Shown piece by piece: positions 9,361 through 18,420 of a stretch of 20,978 bases of DNA (positions are counted from its first letter, which is position 1; the number at the start of each line of letters is the position of its first letter). Both the position numbers and the translations under genes were made by a program. This DNA comes from Chara braunii (lineage: Eukaryota > Streptophyta > Charophyceae > Charales > Characeae). Location: positions 1,573,539 through 1,594,516 of the forward strand of contig BFEA01000051.1 in assembly GCA_003427395.1 (NCBI GenBank), read 5' to 3'. The notes beneath the pieces are model-generated. The model worked only from the letters and a program-made list of their open reading frames with translations, did not search any database and was not told where the DNA came from.

Positions 9361-10386
9361 TACAAAACGATAGATAAGAAGTGTCGCCCAGTTCCCGTTC
9401 TCGTTACCGAAGATGAGGAGGTATACTACGAACGGGAGCGAACTTTGAGACGACCGATGAAAGAGAGCGCAACAATGGGACCGTGCCGTATCAACGAAGA
9501 GAACGAGGGGAAACTGATAGTGGGAGAGTCTGACTTCCTACTGCCTCGAGAGAAGGCATTGATGGTAGAACTGATGAAGACGAGGCATCGCGCCTATGCC
9601 TTTAGCGATGAGGAGTGAGGCAGGTTGGATGTAGATAAGATCCCTATGATCCGCATCCATACCGTGTCACATGAACTATGAAACTTAAGTGGGGCGCAAT
9701 ATCCTAATCCTGACAAAGAGAAGAAGGTAGTGGATTTCCTCGATGGCAAGATACGCACGTACGTTGCCGATTATTCAAGCGGATCCTACGCGTCCCCGTA
9801 ATTTTGTTTCATCGAGCCTAATGGGACGTTGAGATGGGTGCAGGATGTGCAGAGGCTGAATGTTGTGAATGTGCGGGATGCAGGAGGCTTGCCAAATGCA
9901 GATGCGTTGTCAGAGTCATGTGCTGGAAGACCAATAATCTCGCTTATTGACCTCTATTCCAAATACGACCAGTTTCTGGTCTATCCGCCAGACAGACCGG
10001 TGATAGCGATGCATACGCCTCAAGGGCTTATCCACATGAATGTGGCTCCGCAAGGGTGGACGAACGTTGTGGCAATTGTCCAGAGACATATGATTCGGGT
10101 CATGCAAACACTTAGTCCGCATATTACGCAGCCATATATCAACGACTTGGCAGTGAAAGGGCCACGAAGAAGAGAAGACGATGAAATCTTGCTAGGAGTA
10201 AGGCGCTTTGTCTGGAAACACGTTCAGGACCTTGACAAAGTCCTAGGCTTGCTGGAAGAGTATAACCTTATGGCTAGTGGAGCCAAGTCGAAGCATTGCA
10301 TGAGGGAAGCTACCATCTTGGGATTCGTCTGTAATGAGGATGGCCGGCGGCCAGACGTTAAGAAGACGGACAAGATAGTGGAATGA
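9361..10386 (+). pseudogene. Ty3/gypsy reverse transcriptase, inactivated
   Basis: Frame 1 carries the RT with stops at 9616, 9679, 9799 and 10384. NGTLRWVQDVQRLN is the fingers motif. LIDLYSKYDQF holds the motif A Asp. MNVAPQGWTNVV stands where most gypsy elements have MPFGLTN, so this is a divergent lineage. Motif C reads PYINDLAVKG: the first Asp of the catalytic pair is Asn (AAC, 10141-10143), which should abolish polymerase activity on its own. LGFVCNEDGRRPDVKK is the usual thumb segment. The frame continues without a gap into RNase H. Confidence 0.9.
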
Positions 10387-10995
10387 ACAGTGTCATTCCA
10401 CTCGATAACAGATGTTAGGAGCTTCCTTGGTACGTATGGCTTCTGGAGGACGTTCGTCAAGAACTTTCCTGCCAAGACACAACAATTGAGGAAGTTAGTT
10501 CGTCAGGATCAGGAGTGGATTTGGGGTGAGGATCAGGAGCAGGAGGTAGCTTGGATGAAGGAAGAGTTTCGAGAGGGAGGATTGGTGTTGGGAGCGCCAA
10601 ACTATGACGCTACGGAGCTAAGGCCGTTTATTGTTGAAACGGATGCTAGACTAACTGCCTTGGGTGGAGTTCTAATCCAGGCAGACACTGAGGGAAATGA
10701 GAGACCATTACATTTTGAGAGTCGGACTCTATGTACGACAGAGAAGAACTACTCTCAATTCAAGAGGGAAACTCTCGCTGTCCTTTACTGCCTGCGGATC
10801 TTCCGAAACTATATCTTTGGCAGGAGGTTCATACTAAAAGTGGACCCAACAACCCTAACTTTCTCCCTAAGGAACTATGTTCCGTCCGATCCAACGGTTG
10901 CCAGGTGGTTAACATACATCTGGATGTTCAACTTTGAGTTGGAGCGAATTCCGGGAAATAAGAATAGAGCGGATGGGCTGAGCCGCATCAACTAG
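10387..10995 (+). pseudogene. RNase H domain of the gypsy pol
   Basis: Frame 1 continues past TGA 10384. The RT connection reads ITDVRSFLGTYGFWRTFVKN. The RNase H core follows: FIVETDARLTALGGVL (first Asp), YSQFKRETLAVLYCL (Glu) and LKVDPTTLTF (Asp), ending in NKNRADGLSRIN with the last Asp. This matches the RNase H type of Ty3/gypsy elements, which removes RNA from the RNA-DNA hybrid. The segment ends at TAG 10993, and downstream codons in frame continue the polyprotein. Confidence 0.88.
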
Positions 10996-11514
10996 GATAA
11001 GCAGGAAGGGGAGGCAATGGAAGATACGCCCCTAGTTGATGGTTTTTTGAACCAGGAGGAAGACATCCGCCTTCACATCAATAAGTGATCTCCGCGCGTG
11101 CCTAGCTGTGTTGGTCATCCCATTTGGCACGCACCGAAGGGGTATGAAGGAAAGACTGAATTAGTGCTAAAACCTTTTGAGGAAGAGGACCCTTGGGGCG
11201 GCAAAGACGTCCAATGGATGACGAAGCTGACACTCGCAGGCAATCACGGTATAGTGGAGGAGATAACAACGATAGAGGAAGGTCCAGACCGGGTAAGGAG
11301 GCATGAGGAATTGATGGGGGGAATGTACCTCCTTGTCAATACACTTTTGTAGGATTCCTTTGACCTGGAAGACTCGCTAAATCCGACCGAGGGAGGAGAT
11401 GTTGTACTCGAAAGCCAAGATGACGAGTTTGAAGAGGGGGAGATCAAGGAAGCATTCCGGGCAGAAGAATATGATGGAATTTACCTAGAGCTGCGACTTC
11501 TCCTATCCTAGAGG
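10996..11514 (+). pseudogene. RNase H-integrase connector
   Basis: Frame 1 persists with stops at 11086, 11350 and 11509. The text is acidic (for example LKPFEEEDPWGGKD and LESQDDEFEEGEIKE), with no enzyme motif. At its right end RYLVRDGHLFVK opens the integrase. The spacing is normal for a gypsy pol, so it is a connector and not a separate gene. Confidence 0.65.
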
Positions 11515-12321
11515 ATGAGGGAACGGTACTTGGTGAGAGATGGTCATCTCTTCGTAAAAAGGCAAGTAGGAAATCCCAGGAGAGTTGTATGCGGCAGGAA
11601 CCGCCAGATCGACGTTATAGCTGAACGTCATGACGACATTGCGGGAGGGCATCAAGGAATTACTGCCACATATGCCAAGATAAGTGAGCTATATTATTGG
11701 GACGGAATGATGGAGATGGTTGGTAAGTTTTGTCGGTCCTGCTTACCTTGTCAAGATCAATCTCGTCTGAGGCCGGGAGAGCCACTGCATCCAAGGTTGG
11801 AAAGGGAAGTAGGGGTCGTAGTACACCTCGACTTGTTGTTCATGCCACTCGGAGATCATGGCTACAACTACATCTTCGATGCACGCGACAACCTATCTGG
11901 CTTTGTAGATGGACGGGACATTCGTACGAAGACTGGGCCAGTCCTGGTTAGCTGCATCGAGGATTACTACCTACGCTATCCGTTTGTCAGAGAATTCGTA
12001 ATGGATAGAGGATTGGAGTTCACCTGCCAGGAGGTGCAAGAGTTGCTGTCAAGGTATGGTGTAGTAGCTAATTACACCACGACCGCCCACCCTCAGGCAA
12101 ATGCCCCAGTAGAAAAAGGGCACAACACCATTACGAACCTATTGGCCAAATGGACTGAAGGTAGGCCCAATCAGTGGTCGCGGTATCTAAAAGCAACATT
12201 CTTTGTTGAGAATATTACGGTAAGAAGGACCACCAAATACGCACCGGCTACGTTATGGTATGGGAGACACGCTACCTTCCCAATCGAGAGATTCCTAAAG
12301 ACTTGGAGGCGTCAGGATTAA
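11515..12321 (+). pseudogene. Integrase, zinc-binding and DD35E catalytic core
   Basis: An HHCC zinc module is visible: His pair in ERHDDIAGGHQG and CRSCLPC about 30 residues later. The RNase H-fold core has Asp in VVVHLDLLFMPLG, Asp in VMDRGLEFT and Glu in ANAPVEKGHN. I counted 35 residues between the second Asp and the Glu, so the DD35E triad is intact. This 268-codon piece is the best preserved part of pol. It would insert element cDNA. It ends at TAA 12319, and near there a frameshift moves the reading to frame 0. Confidence 0.9.
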
Positions 12322-12689
12322 GAGGTCAGCCTGTTTTCGAAGAGTTGTTCGACATTCGAGCACGGCAAGTAGGTGTGATTGAGAAAAGGATCCAGGAGGC
12401 GTCTAACCAAGTAGAAAGGAGTCGCATGGATGATAAGGCTTGCTGGGACCAGTCGGCGCAAATAAGGAAAGTACCCTTGGCAGTTGGGGATGTCGTGCTC
12501 CTATATGATTCGTCCCTGGAAAAACAGTGGTCTAGGAAGCTTGAAAAGAGGTGGTTGGGTCCTTGTCAGATTGTGCGATGCGGGGATTTCAGCGCGTATC
12601 AGATTGAGGAGCTAAATGGGACTGAGTGGAAGGACTGGGTGTCAGGAACAAGGTTGAAGAAGTTCGTGGCGAGAGAAGAGGTGAGATAG
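12322..12689 (+). pseudogene. Integrase C-terminal domain
   Basis: Frame 0 continues the integrase with FEELFDIRARQVGVIEKRI, a basic helical part, and then KLEKRWLGPCQIVRCGDF. That last segment corresponds to the GPY/F-type C-terminal module of gypsy integrases (LGP followed by an SH3-like strand set). It ends at TAG 12687-12689. No chromodomain was recognised after it. Only 148 bases separate this stop from the ATG of the next ORF. Confidence 0.78.
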
Positions 12690-12837
12690 ACTATCTAATT
12701 CCCTTAGAGTAGAATAGAAAGGTGTGTAGGTTAGAAGGATTGCATGAGGTATGCGATTGGTTTGACCTAAGTTTGCTTATTTTTCTGACTGTTTGCTTAC
12801 CCCGACGTTTGCATGTTGTCTCCTTCGCCTGTTTTGC

Positions 12838-13968
12838 ATGTCTGACTTTGCGAAGACAGCCATGCCAAGAGGAGGGAGGGGGATACGACCGCTATGGAGG
12901 CCGTTGAGGGCATCAGGAGGATATGAGCGGTATAGGTCTCACCACCGAGAGAGCACACCAGTGTACGATGATGGGGATATTGAGTTGTTCCTAGACGAGT
13001 TCTGGGGGTATGCTGATCATATGGGCTGGACCATGACCCAGGCAATCGGGAGGTTGAGAGGAGTTGACAAATTCGCAGAGCCCATCGCACAGATCCGTAG
13101 GGAGGCGAGGACGAGGTCAGAGGTGGAGGCAAGGATGCAGGAGCTACGGCCATCACCTGTTGGACCTGATGGTAGACCTATCCACTTGGAGATAGGGAAT
13201 GCAGAGGAGTTCATCCCCGCGTTCGAGCAGTTCATGCATAATCAGGGCATATTGAGGGATGAGTGGCCGAGGACGTTACCATTGTGGACCCGAAAGGCGG
13301 AGAGGCCCTTGGCCAGGCAGATCAGAGACATGGCCCGAGATTGGGAGGGATGCAGGGCGCACTTGAGAGAGGCATTCCGACGGCCAGAGCCGCCTCAGCC
13401 CAGAGTAGAGAGACGTCTGAGGAGCGGGAGGCAGAGGGGCCCTGAGCCCACTGAGGCCAGGCCGTCGCGAAGGGGACGAAAGGCGCTCGCAAGGCGAGAG
13501 GAGGAGATGGTACCTGGGACTGAGGGGCGAGGGACATATCTTGAGTGCGGGTTAGGACCGGTGGAGTTCCATCGTTTTACTGAGGGAGGGCAGAGAGTAT
13601 CTCCACTGCACATATGGGAGGAGGTGCCAGTATCTGGAGAGCCACTACAAAAGTTGGAGGCACAATTGGACGTCTCCCAGTGGAGAATGCCACCAACAAG
13701 TGAGAGGCGTGACGAGCCAGCGGAAGAGGTGCCACAAGAGGAGGTTCAGAGCCCTGAGCGGGAGAAGGGACCAAATATTGAGAAAGGGCGTGCTGAGGAG
13801 ACAGTCATAGAGGTTGAGGAGGATACACCCCCTCAGACGCCAGCTGTGGGACTGAGGATTGGGAACTCACCAGAGAGTGCACCCAGCAGAGAAGAGGAAT
13901 CACAGCGAGAGGAGGTCCCACCACCACTGCCAGAGATGGTCCCGTCGCCAGAAGGAATGAAGGAATAA
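12838..13968 (+). CDS. Gag-like ORF downstream of pol, N-terminal part
   Basis: The first in-frame ATG, at 12838, gives MSDFAKTAMPRGGRG; a frame extension to 12793 has no ATG. An Arg/Gly-rich start is followed by ELFLDEFWGYADHMGW and, further on, EEFIPAFEQFMHNQGI and a DWEGCRAHLREAF helix. These look like alpha-helical capsid segments of a Ty3-type Gag. The second half is Pro/Glu/Ser-rich and disordered. It ends at TAA 13966, but the codons after it continue the same style of sequence in frame to 15390, so the TAA is probably a lesion. The assignment as Gag rests on this helical pattern and the knuckle in the second part, not on a search. Confidence 0.65.
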   Translation: MSDFAKTAMPRGGRGIRPLWRPLRASGGYERYRSHHRESTPVYDDGDIELFLDEFWGYADHMGWTMTQAIGRLRGVDKFAEPIAQIRREARTRSEVEARMQELRPSPVGPDGRPIHLEIGNAEEFIPAFEQFMHNQGILRDEWPRTLPLWTRKAERPLARQIRDMARDWEGCRAHLREAFRRPEPPQPRVERRLRSGRQRGPEPTEARPSRRGRKALARREEEMVPGTEGRGTYLECGLGPVEFHRFTEGGQRVSPLHIWEEVPVSGEPLQKLEAQLDVSQWRMPPTSERRDEPAEEVPQEEVQSPEREKGPNIEKGRAEETVIEVEEDTPPQTPAVGLRIGNSPESAPSREEESQREEVPPPLPEMVPSPEGMKE

Positions 13969-15390
13969 GATATTGAGAGAGCTGACCTAAGGAGAGAGGC
14001 ACTCGCCTTGATTGACGGGCAGCTGGCCACACACGCTCTGGAGCACCCTGACCTGGAGGAGCCCGTACCGGTAGAGTCACCCCAGGAGCCGTATAAGGCT
14101 GGGAGAGAGGTGGAGGCGGAGATCCCAGAGAGAGACGATCGTCGCACAAGGGAGAGAGTACCAGCAGGGGAAACGGTTGAGGAAAAGCGGGCCAGAGTAG
14201 GGAGGCGCTGGGAAGAAATTCAGCAAGAGAGGCAAAGGTTGGAAGAAGCAGGGGCACTCCCGGATCCGCCGCCACCCCATAAGCCGTATGGACTCAAGGA
14301 GATGTGGGAGGAATTCCTTGTTCAACATGGCGAGAGTTTAACAGCTTCAGACAAGGCGGAAGTCGAGAACTCACAAAAAGCGGATGAGTATTTGGACCGA
14401 AGGATCCGCTCCCTGTCCAAGACATCCTTCGACAGGTATATGATGTTGGAGGCTGATCTGAGGGGGAAAGAGATGAGGGAGACAAGCCATGGAATGCGTT
14501 TGGAGGCCGTCGAGGCCGAGGTCCGCGAGCTCAGAGCATTGGTGGCTAGTCAGGCCGCCATCATTCAAGATTTGAGGCAGCAGCTTCGAGGCAGCATGGA
14601 TGGGGCAGAAAGCAGCAGGCAGGGAGACCAGAGGCAGCCGGGACGTGGCTTACCAGAGCAGCCGCCTGCGACTGAACCTCGGCAAGAAGCACCCATGGGG
14701 AGAGTCATTTTGGAGCCTGAGGAGGCAAAGGCCGTGAGGAAGGCGGAGAGAGAGGCCTTCGAGTTCAGGACCCCTACTGAACTCGCTATACTGCCTACGG
14801 TGACAGCAGGCCCTACCATACCACCTTCAGTTGAGGAGGGACTGCCGACAGCCAGCGGCGAGCCAGTCCAGGGCTCAACAGAGAGGTCTATCGATGTGCT
14901 GCTTGAGACGGTTCACACTATGCAGGAGGGCGCGAGCTTATATTCACCTGAACCGAGGATAGAGGAGCCTCCTGAGGGCGAGATGGGGGTTGCAATGGAG
15001 GACGTCATCGAGAGCAAAGAGTATAGACCGGATGAAATTGGGATACGACTGGGAACTAGTACTCAGGACTTGGAAACAGGATCCGAGGAGCCTATGGACG
15101 CGCCTCAGAGTTATGAGCTGAGCAGGGAGGCCAGTGAGGCACCATCATCGCCAGGGTCTCAGCGAAGGAAGAAGAGGCCAAGAAAGTCATTTGATTCGAC
15201 CTGTTTCTTCTGCAAAAAGGGAGAGCATAGGGCTTTGCAGTGCCTTAAGTTCTTAAGGGACCTGGCTGAGGGGAAGGTCATGGAAAGTGGTGGAAGAATG
15301 TATGATAGACAGGGTAGGATAGTAGAGCGATCTGCCTACGGAGGTAGAGCTCAGTTGTACAGGCAGAACCAGGAGGAGATGAGTGAGTAG
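13969..15390 (+). CDS. Gag-like ORF downstream of pol, C-terminal part with CCHC zinc knuckle
   Basis: This is in the same frame as the preceding segment, with the first ATG near 14008 being alternative TTG-like rather than a clear start. It contains Arg/Glu-rich helices, then a likely coiled coil (about 14,440-14,595, MLEADL through DLRQQLRG), a long Pro/Glu/Ser-rich linker, a basic patch QRRKKRPRKS, and the zinc knuckle CFFCKKGEHRALQC (15202-15243) with perfect CX2CX4HX4C spacing. A short tail with GGRMYDRQGRIV ends at TAG 15388. The knuckle would bind element RNA. Combined with the upstream part, it forms an 851-codon ORF with one stop and no frameshift. Confidence 0.7.
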   Translation, partial: DIERADLRREALALIDGQLATHALEHPDLEEPVPVESPQEPYKAGREVEAEIPERDDRRTRERVPAGETVEEKRARVGRRWEEIQQERQRLEEAGALPDPPPPHKPYGLKEMWEEFLVQHGESLTASDKAEVENSQKADEYLDRRIRSLSKTSFDRYMMLEADLRGKEMRETSHGMRLEAVEAEVRELRALVASQAAIIQDLRQQLRGSMDGAESSRQGDQRQPGRGLPEQPPATEPRQEAPMGRVILEPEEAKAVRKAEREAFEFRTPTELAILPTVTAGPTIPPSVEEGLPTASGEPVQGSTERSIDVLLETVHTMQEGASLYSPEPRIEEPPEGEMGVAMEDVIESKEYRPDEIGIRLGTSTQDLETGSEEPMDAPQSYELSREASEAPSSPGSQRRKKRPRKSFDSTCFFCKKGEHRALQCLKFLRDLAEGKVMESGGRMYDRQGRIVERSAYGGRAQLYRQNQEEMSE

Positions 15391-16452
15391 GGAATGGTTT
15401 GCCTAAGTAAGGCAGACGCCACTCTGTTGACCTTGTTCTCATTTTGACAGTTAGATACCTATGTTGTTGGGTGTACAGATGGGGGCTACGGCATAGGATA
15501 CCCACTTGGACCAGGACCATGTAAAATAGAGTGTGTACACTGAGTGACTGTAGAATCCTGAGTTGTTTTGATGATTTTCTTTCTGTACAGTTGACCATGT
15601 ACTATATTGGGAGTGACGTGAGTTGTTTTGAGGAGGTCATGAGACGAGATTATTTTTGTATATTAGGATGAGATATCTCGTCCCTTAGTGTATTGCTAAG
15701 TTAAGTGTTACTTGGGATTACCCTTTGTACATGACGATCACACTCACTCTCACATGTGTGGTTTTATCCTGATGTATGATGGTTTTGTGAGAAAGATGTA
15801 TGAGAGACATCTTGTGGGATATGTATGCTATGAATGAGAATGAATGTGAACTGCCTACTCTTCGGTATACTCGTGCGATCTGCCCACAGGCGGGTAATAA
15901 GGTCGGGTATAAGGAGAGGAAACGCAGTCTGTTTTTTGTGAAAGTGTGGGAATCCTAAGGGATTTATGAGTCCTTGAGACTCAAATGCTTGCCATGCCAA
16001 ATGTTTATGGTTGAGTTGTGATGAGGACCCATAAGTTGATCTCTCAGTTTGAGTTGTTTTATAGTAGAGGCGCCTTTTGTGAGAAGGCAATCCTTTGTTT
16101 GTTGGAAGACTCATCGTTCGAGAAGGAAGATGTTTTAATGAGAGGTCGCGTGGAAGGTCATTCTAGAGAGAGAGGGATGGCTGAGAGACCTATTAAGTGA
16201 GACCTCCCGCATAAGAAGGGTGGTTAATAGATTTAACGGCATGGTGAGTTGGGTTTGAATGATAAAGTCTGACGAGAAGAATCATATTGTTGCTTGGCCA
16301 TTGTTGGAAGTTCTTGAGAGATCGCAAATGGGCTCATTCAGGAGATGTCACTGAGATGTGTGGCTTTCTTGCTATGATCAAGTAGGGCAGTCACGATCTT
16401 GTGAATCTGGCGGTGATTTTTGTTTTGTGAATGTGGAGAGGTTGCCGCGTTT

Positions 16453-16521
16453 CTCTGTGTTGTCCCACAGAGGACTGGTAAATACCTTTTATATGTGACA
16501 GACCTCTGCGTAGTCCCGCAG
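16453..16521. other. Two adjacent hairpins with near-identical loops
   Basis: CTCTGTG (16453-16459) pairs with CACAGAG (16466-16472) around the loop TTGTCC. CTGCG (16506-16510) pairs with CGCAG (16517-16521) around the loop TAGTCC. Stems differ in sequence while loops differ by one base, as seen when loop identity is what matters. This was read directly from the sequence; function is unknown. Confidence 0.55.
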
Positions 16522-16714
16522 TAGGCCTGTATTGTTGCGACACACCGTCCAACCACTTGTGTTAATCTTGGGGCATGTATGAGAATACCAAGCTAACGGT
16601 AAAGTTTAGCATCACTGGGGCGCAACCCATAGTGTCGGCTGCTGGTCGGCGTAACCTGAACGGCGGGCCTACGTCGTGCCAAGAGAGTAAAGACTTAAAG
16701 GGGTGTGGCCACCT

Positions 16715-16884
16715 AGGAGGGTTTTACTCCTGCGGATCGGCGTGGGATATGAGTCGAGTCTTTCTGAGTCCTGATTAAATGCTTATCAGGAGAAAAAGCC
16801 TATCGCGGCGCAACCTGCGAGGGCACTACCGCTGAACTAACAAATGCGGTGGGTCGTAGATCTGGCATGATCACCCAGACTACG
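16715..16884. other. Cluster of four short hairpins
   Basis: AGGAG/CTCCT (16715-16719 with 16727-16731), TCCTGAT/ATCAGGA (16769-16775 with 16785-16791), ACCGC/GCGGT (16828-16832 with 16846-16850) and an interrupted stem CGTAG..CTGG/CCAG.CTACG (16855-16865 with 16875-16884) follow each other in 170 bases. This may be a structured leader or LTR RNA; short stems can also occur by chance. Confidence 0.45.
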
Positions 16885-17027
16885 ATGGGCCAAGATGGAG
16901 ACCTAGCCTTCCTGTACTAGACTGCAAGAGGTGTATTGAGGTAAGATATATGTATATATATAGTTGATTGTGAGGATTATTGGAAGAAGGCGAAGGTGCC
17001 TTCTAAGGTCTCGGTTAGGGCCCGCAT

Positions 17028-17065
17028 CCTTGGTCAAAGTCCTGCTCACAGGGTAGAGACCAAGG
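17028..17065. repeat. 8-bp inverted repeat
   Basis: CCTTGGTC (17028-17035) and GACCAAGG (17058-17065) are perfect complements with a 22-base loop. It could be a hairpin in the same non-coding RNA; no rho-independent-type or other known role can be assigned. Confidence 0.5.
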
Positions 17066-17792
17066 GCACTTAACGAGAAGCCGGCGGTTGTCTAGGACGA
17101 AGAGGAGAGGACGGGTGAGAGGGGCCGCTGAGACTTATGTTGTAGTACGTATGTCCAGTACACCGGCGTCCTAGTATCATGGCAATGGAGACCCAGGTTA
17201 GAACCTTGGCGGCATATAGTTATAAGGGCTTGGATTGTTGGAGGCCTCAACCCTGCGTCGGTCGGCTAATCAGATTGGTTCCTTTCTCGTCAGCAATTGG
17301 AGTTGTGGATGAATTTGTAGCTTTTTTATCTTGCGAAGTGACGGGGACGTCGCTTAATATGGTCCGGTAAGCTGTCGGTGCGAATACCTTGACAAGGGTA
17401 TCTGCCTTAGTTTTTCTAAGTGACAGAAAGGAAGTTTAAAAATCTAAGTGTACTGCGCGAGACGCGCCTAAGTCTGGGTGGTTACATAGGTGGGATGATT
17501 GGCTAGGGTAGAGTGTGAGTGGGCGCGCAGTTTCAAGGCGCGCGTGTGATTCCTCCGTTTGATTAAGCAACCGGCTTAGTTGGCCGGCCTGATTTGTTTT
17601 TATTAGGGATAAAAAGGTGGTTTGAATTTAGGACGGTTGACCGCTGGTTGGCCTGACTCACGAGGTGGGGCGCAAGGCAACCATAGTGCAAAGGGGGCGA
17701 GCCAACGCGGATGCCTAGCGACGGCATGCTTAGTTAGTGGTAGGAATGAGGCCCGGGCTGTGTTCCTAGGCCTGGGGGCTGCGCAACGCCCT

Positions 17793-17801
17793 TTTATATA
17801 A
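17793..17801 (+). promoter_or_regulatory. TATA box
   Basis: TTATATAAG lies in a GC-rich setting (GCGCAACGCCC before, TTCCGCGCG after), which makes the AT island stand out. Transcription would start near 17,825. It fits an LTR promoter at the right part of the 15,391-17,850 region. No experimental support. Confidence 0.45.
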
Positions 17802-17850
17802 GATTCCGCGCGTATTGGTCCCAGGCTTGGGCTTAGCCCTATAGGTTATG

Positions 17851-18420
17851 ACATTGGACTTACACAGCGGAGATGCAGGGATTGAGACCTGCAGGCAGCA
17901 GAGCAGAGCAGCGGAGCGGCGGAGCAGCACGAAGAAAGTCGGGGGGTCGAGGGCCCACTGGGGCTATCCCCCTCAGCTTTTGCTGGTAAGCGCGCCTATG
18001 GATCCGACCCGCGGGATTGGCCAGAGAGCCCTTTCCTTCCCTGAAATATCCGTTGTTGTAATTTTGCATTTTCTATTTTTCTTTTAAGATTTTGTTTTGC
18101 TCCGTTCGCAAGGACTGGCTGGGGGGAGAAAGGGAGGGATGGGTGGCAGGAGTAAAGTGGATCGGTCGTCAGACAGAGAGAGAAGCACGAGGGGAACCCT
18201 GGGCAGAAATAATATTGATCTTTCATGACTGGACCAAGATAGACCCCGGCTCCCCGTTACGTCCCGCCCAGGACTTCGTAGATCCATTCCCACCCCATCC
18301 GTTGTCCTTTAGCAGAAATCTTGCCGCCGGCATGAGCTCGGACTGAGAAGCGTCCAGAAAGTCTCAGAATACTTCAGCTGATTTCTGCGGACTTCAGCTG
18401 TCCACGGCTGTCTCCAGCCA
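17851..18420. other. Unassigned non-coding stretch
   Basis: Mixed composition with a GCAGAGCAGCGGAGCGG-type purine/GC patch (about 17,895-17,930) and a T-rich segment ending TTTTAAG near 18,088 that resembles an intron 3' end. No gene or element edge could be supported. Confidence 0.4.

Larger units (their letters stand above)
6715..15390 (+). mobile_element. Ty3/gypsy-type LTR retrotransposon, 5'-truncated and degraded
   Basis: The order is gag tail, aspartic protease, RT, RNase H and integrase on one strand, the Ty3/gypsy order with integrase last. An extra Gag-like ORF lies between pol and the presumed 3' end. The left edge falls somewhere in 6,711-6,840, where it meets the minus-strand Penelope-like ORF. 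No 5' LTR, primer-binding site or gag capsid part is present to the right of that edge. Pol uses frame 2 until about 9,350, frame 1 to about 12,320 and frame 0 to 12,689, with stops throughout. The right edge is not defined: the non-coding DNA after 15,390 may hold the 3' LTR. Confidence 0.85.
15391..17850 (+). other. Non-coding region, candidate 3' LTR or UTR of the gypsy element
   Basis: It starts after a purine-rich stretch (about 15371-15393) that could serve as a polypurine tract, although the evidence is weak. There is no ORF of note. It contains several perfect short inverted repeats (16453-17065) and ends with a TATA box at 17795. This composition suits a long LTR with its promoter near the right end. 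The matching 5' LTR is not in the window, so the LTR call cannot be proved here. Confidence 0.35.

Noticed and set aside
13805-14275. Minus-strand 156-codon ORF and similar ones opposite the Gag-like ORF
   Set aside because: Pro/Ser/Leu-rich shadows of Glu/Arg/Pro-rich coding sequence, without motif.
16560-17370. Possible ribosomal RNA fragment, suggested by the density of GC-rich hairpins
   Set aside because: No universal rRNA core motif could be recognised in either strand.
17848-17895. tRNA-like end (TGCAGG-GATTGAGA-CCTGCA)
   Set aside because: Only one arm resembles a T arm; no cloverleaf with acceptor and anticodon arms could be drawn.
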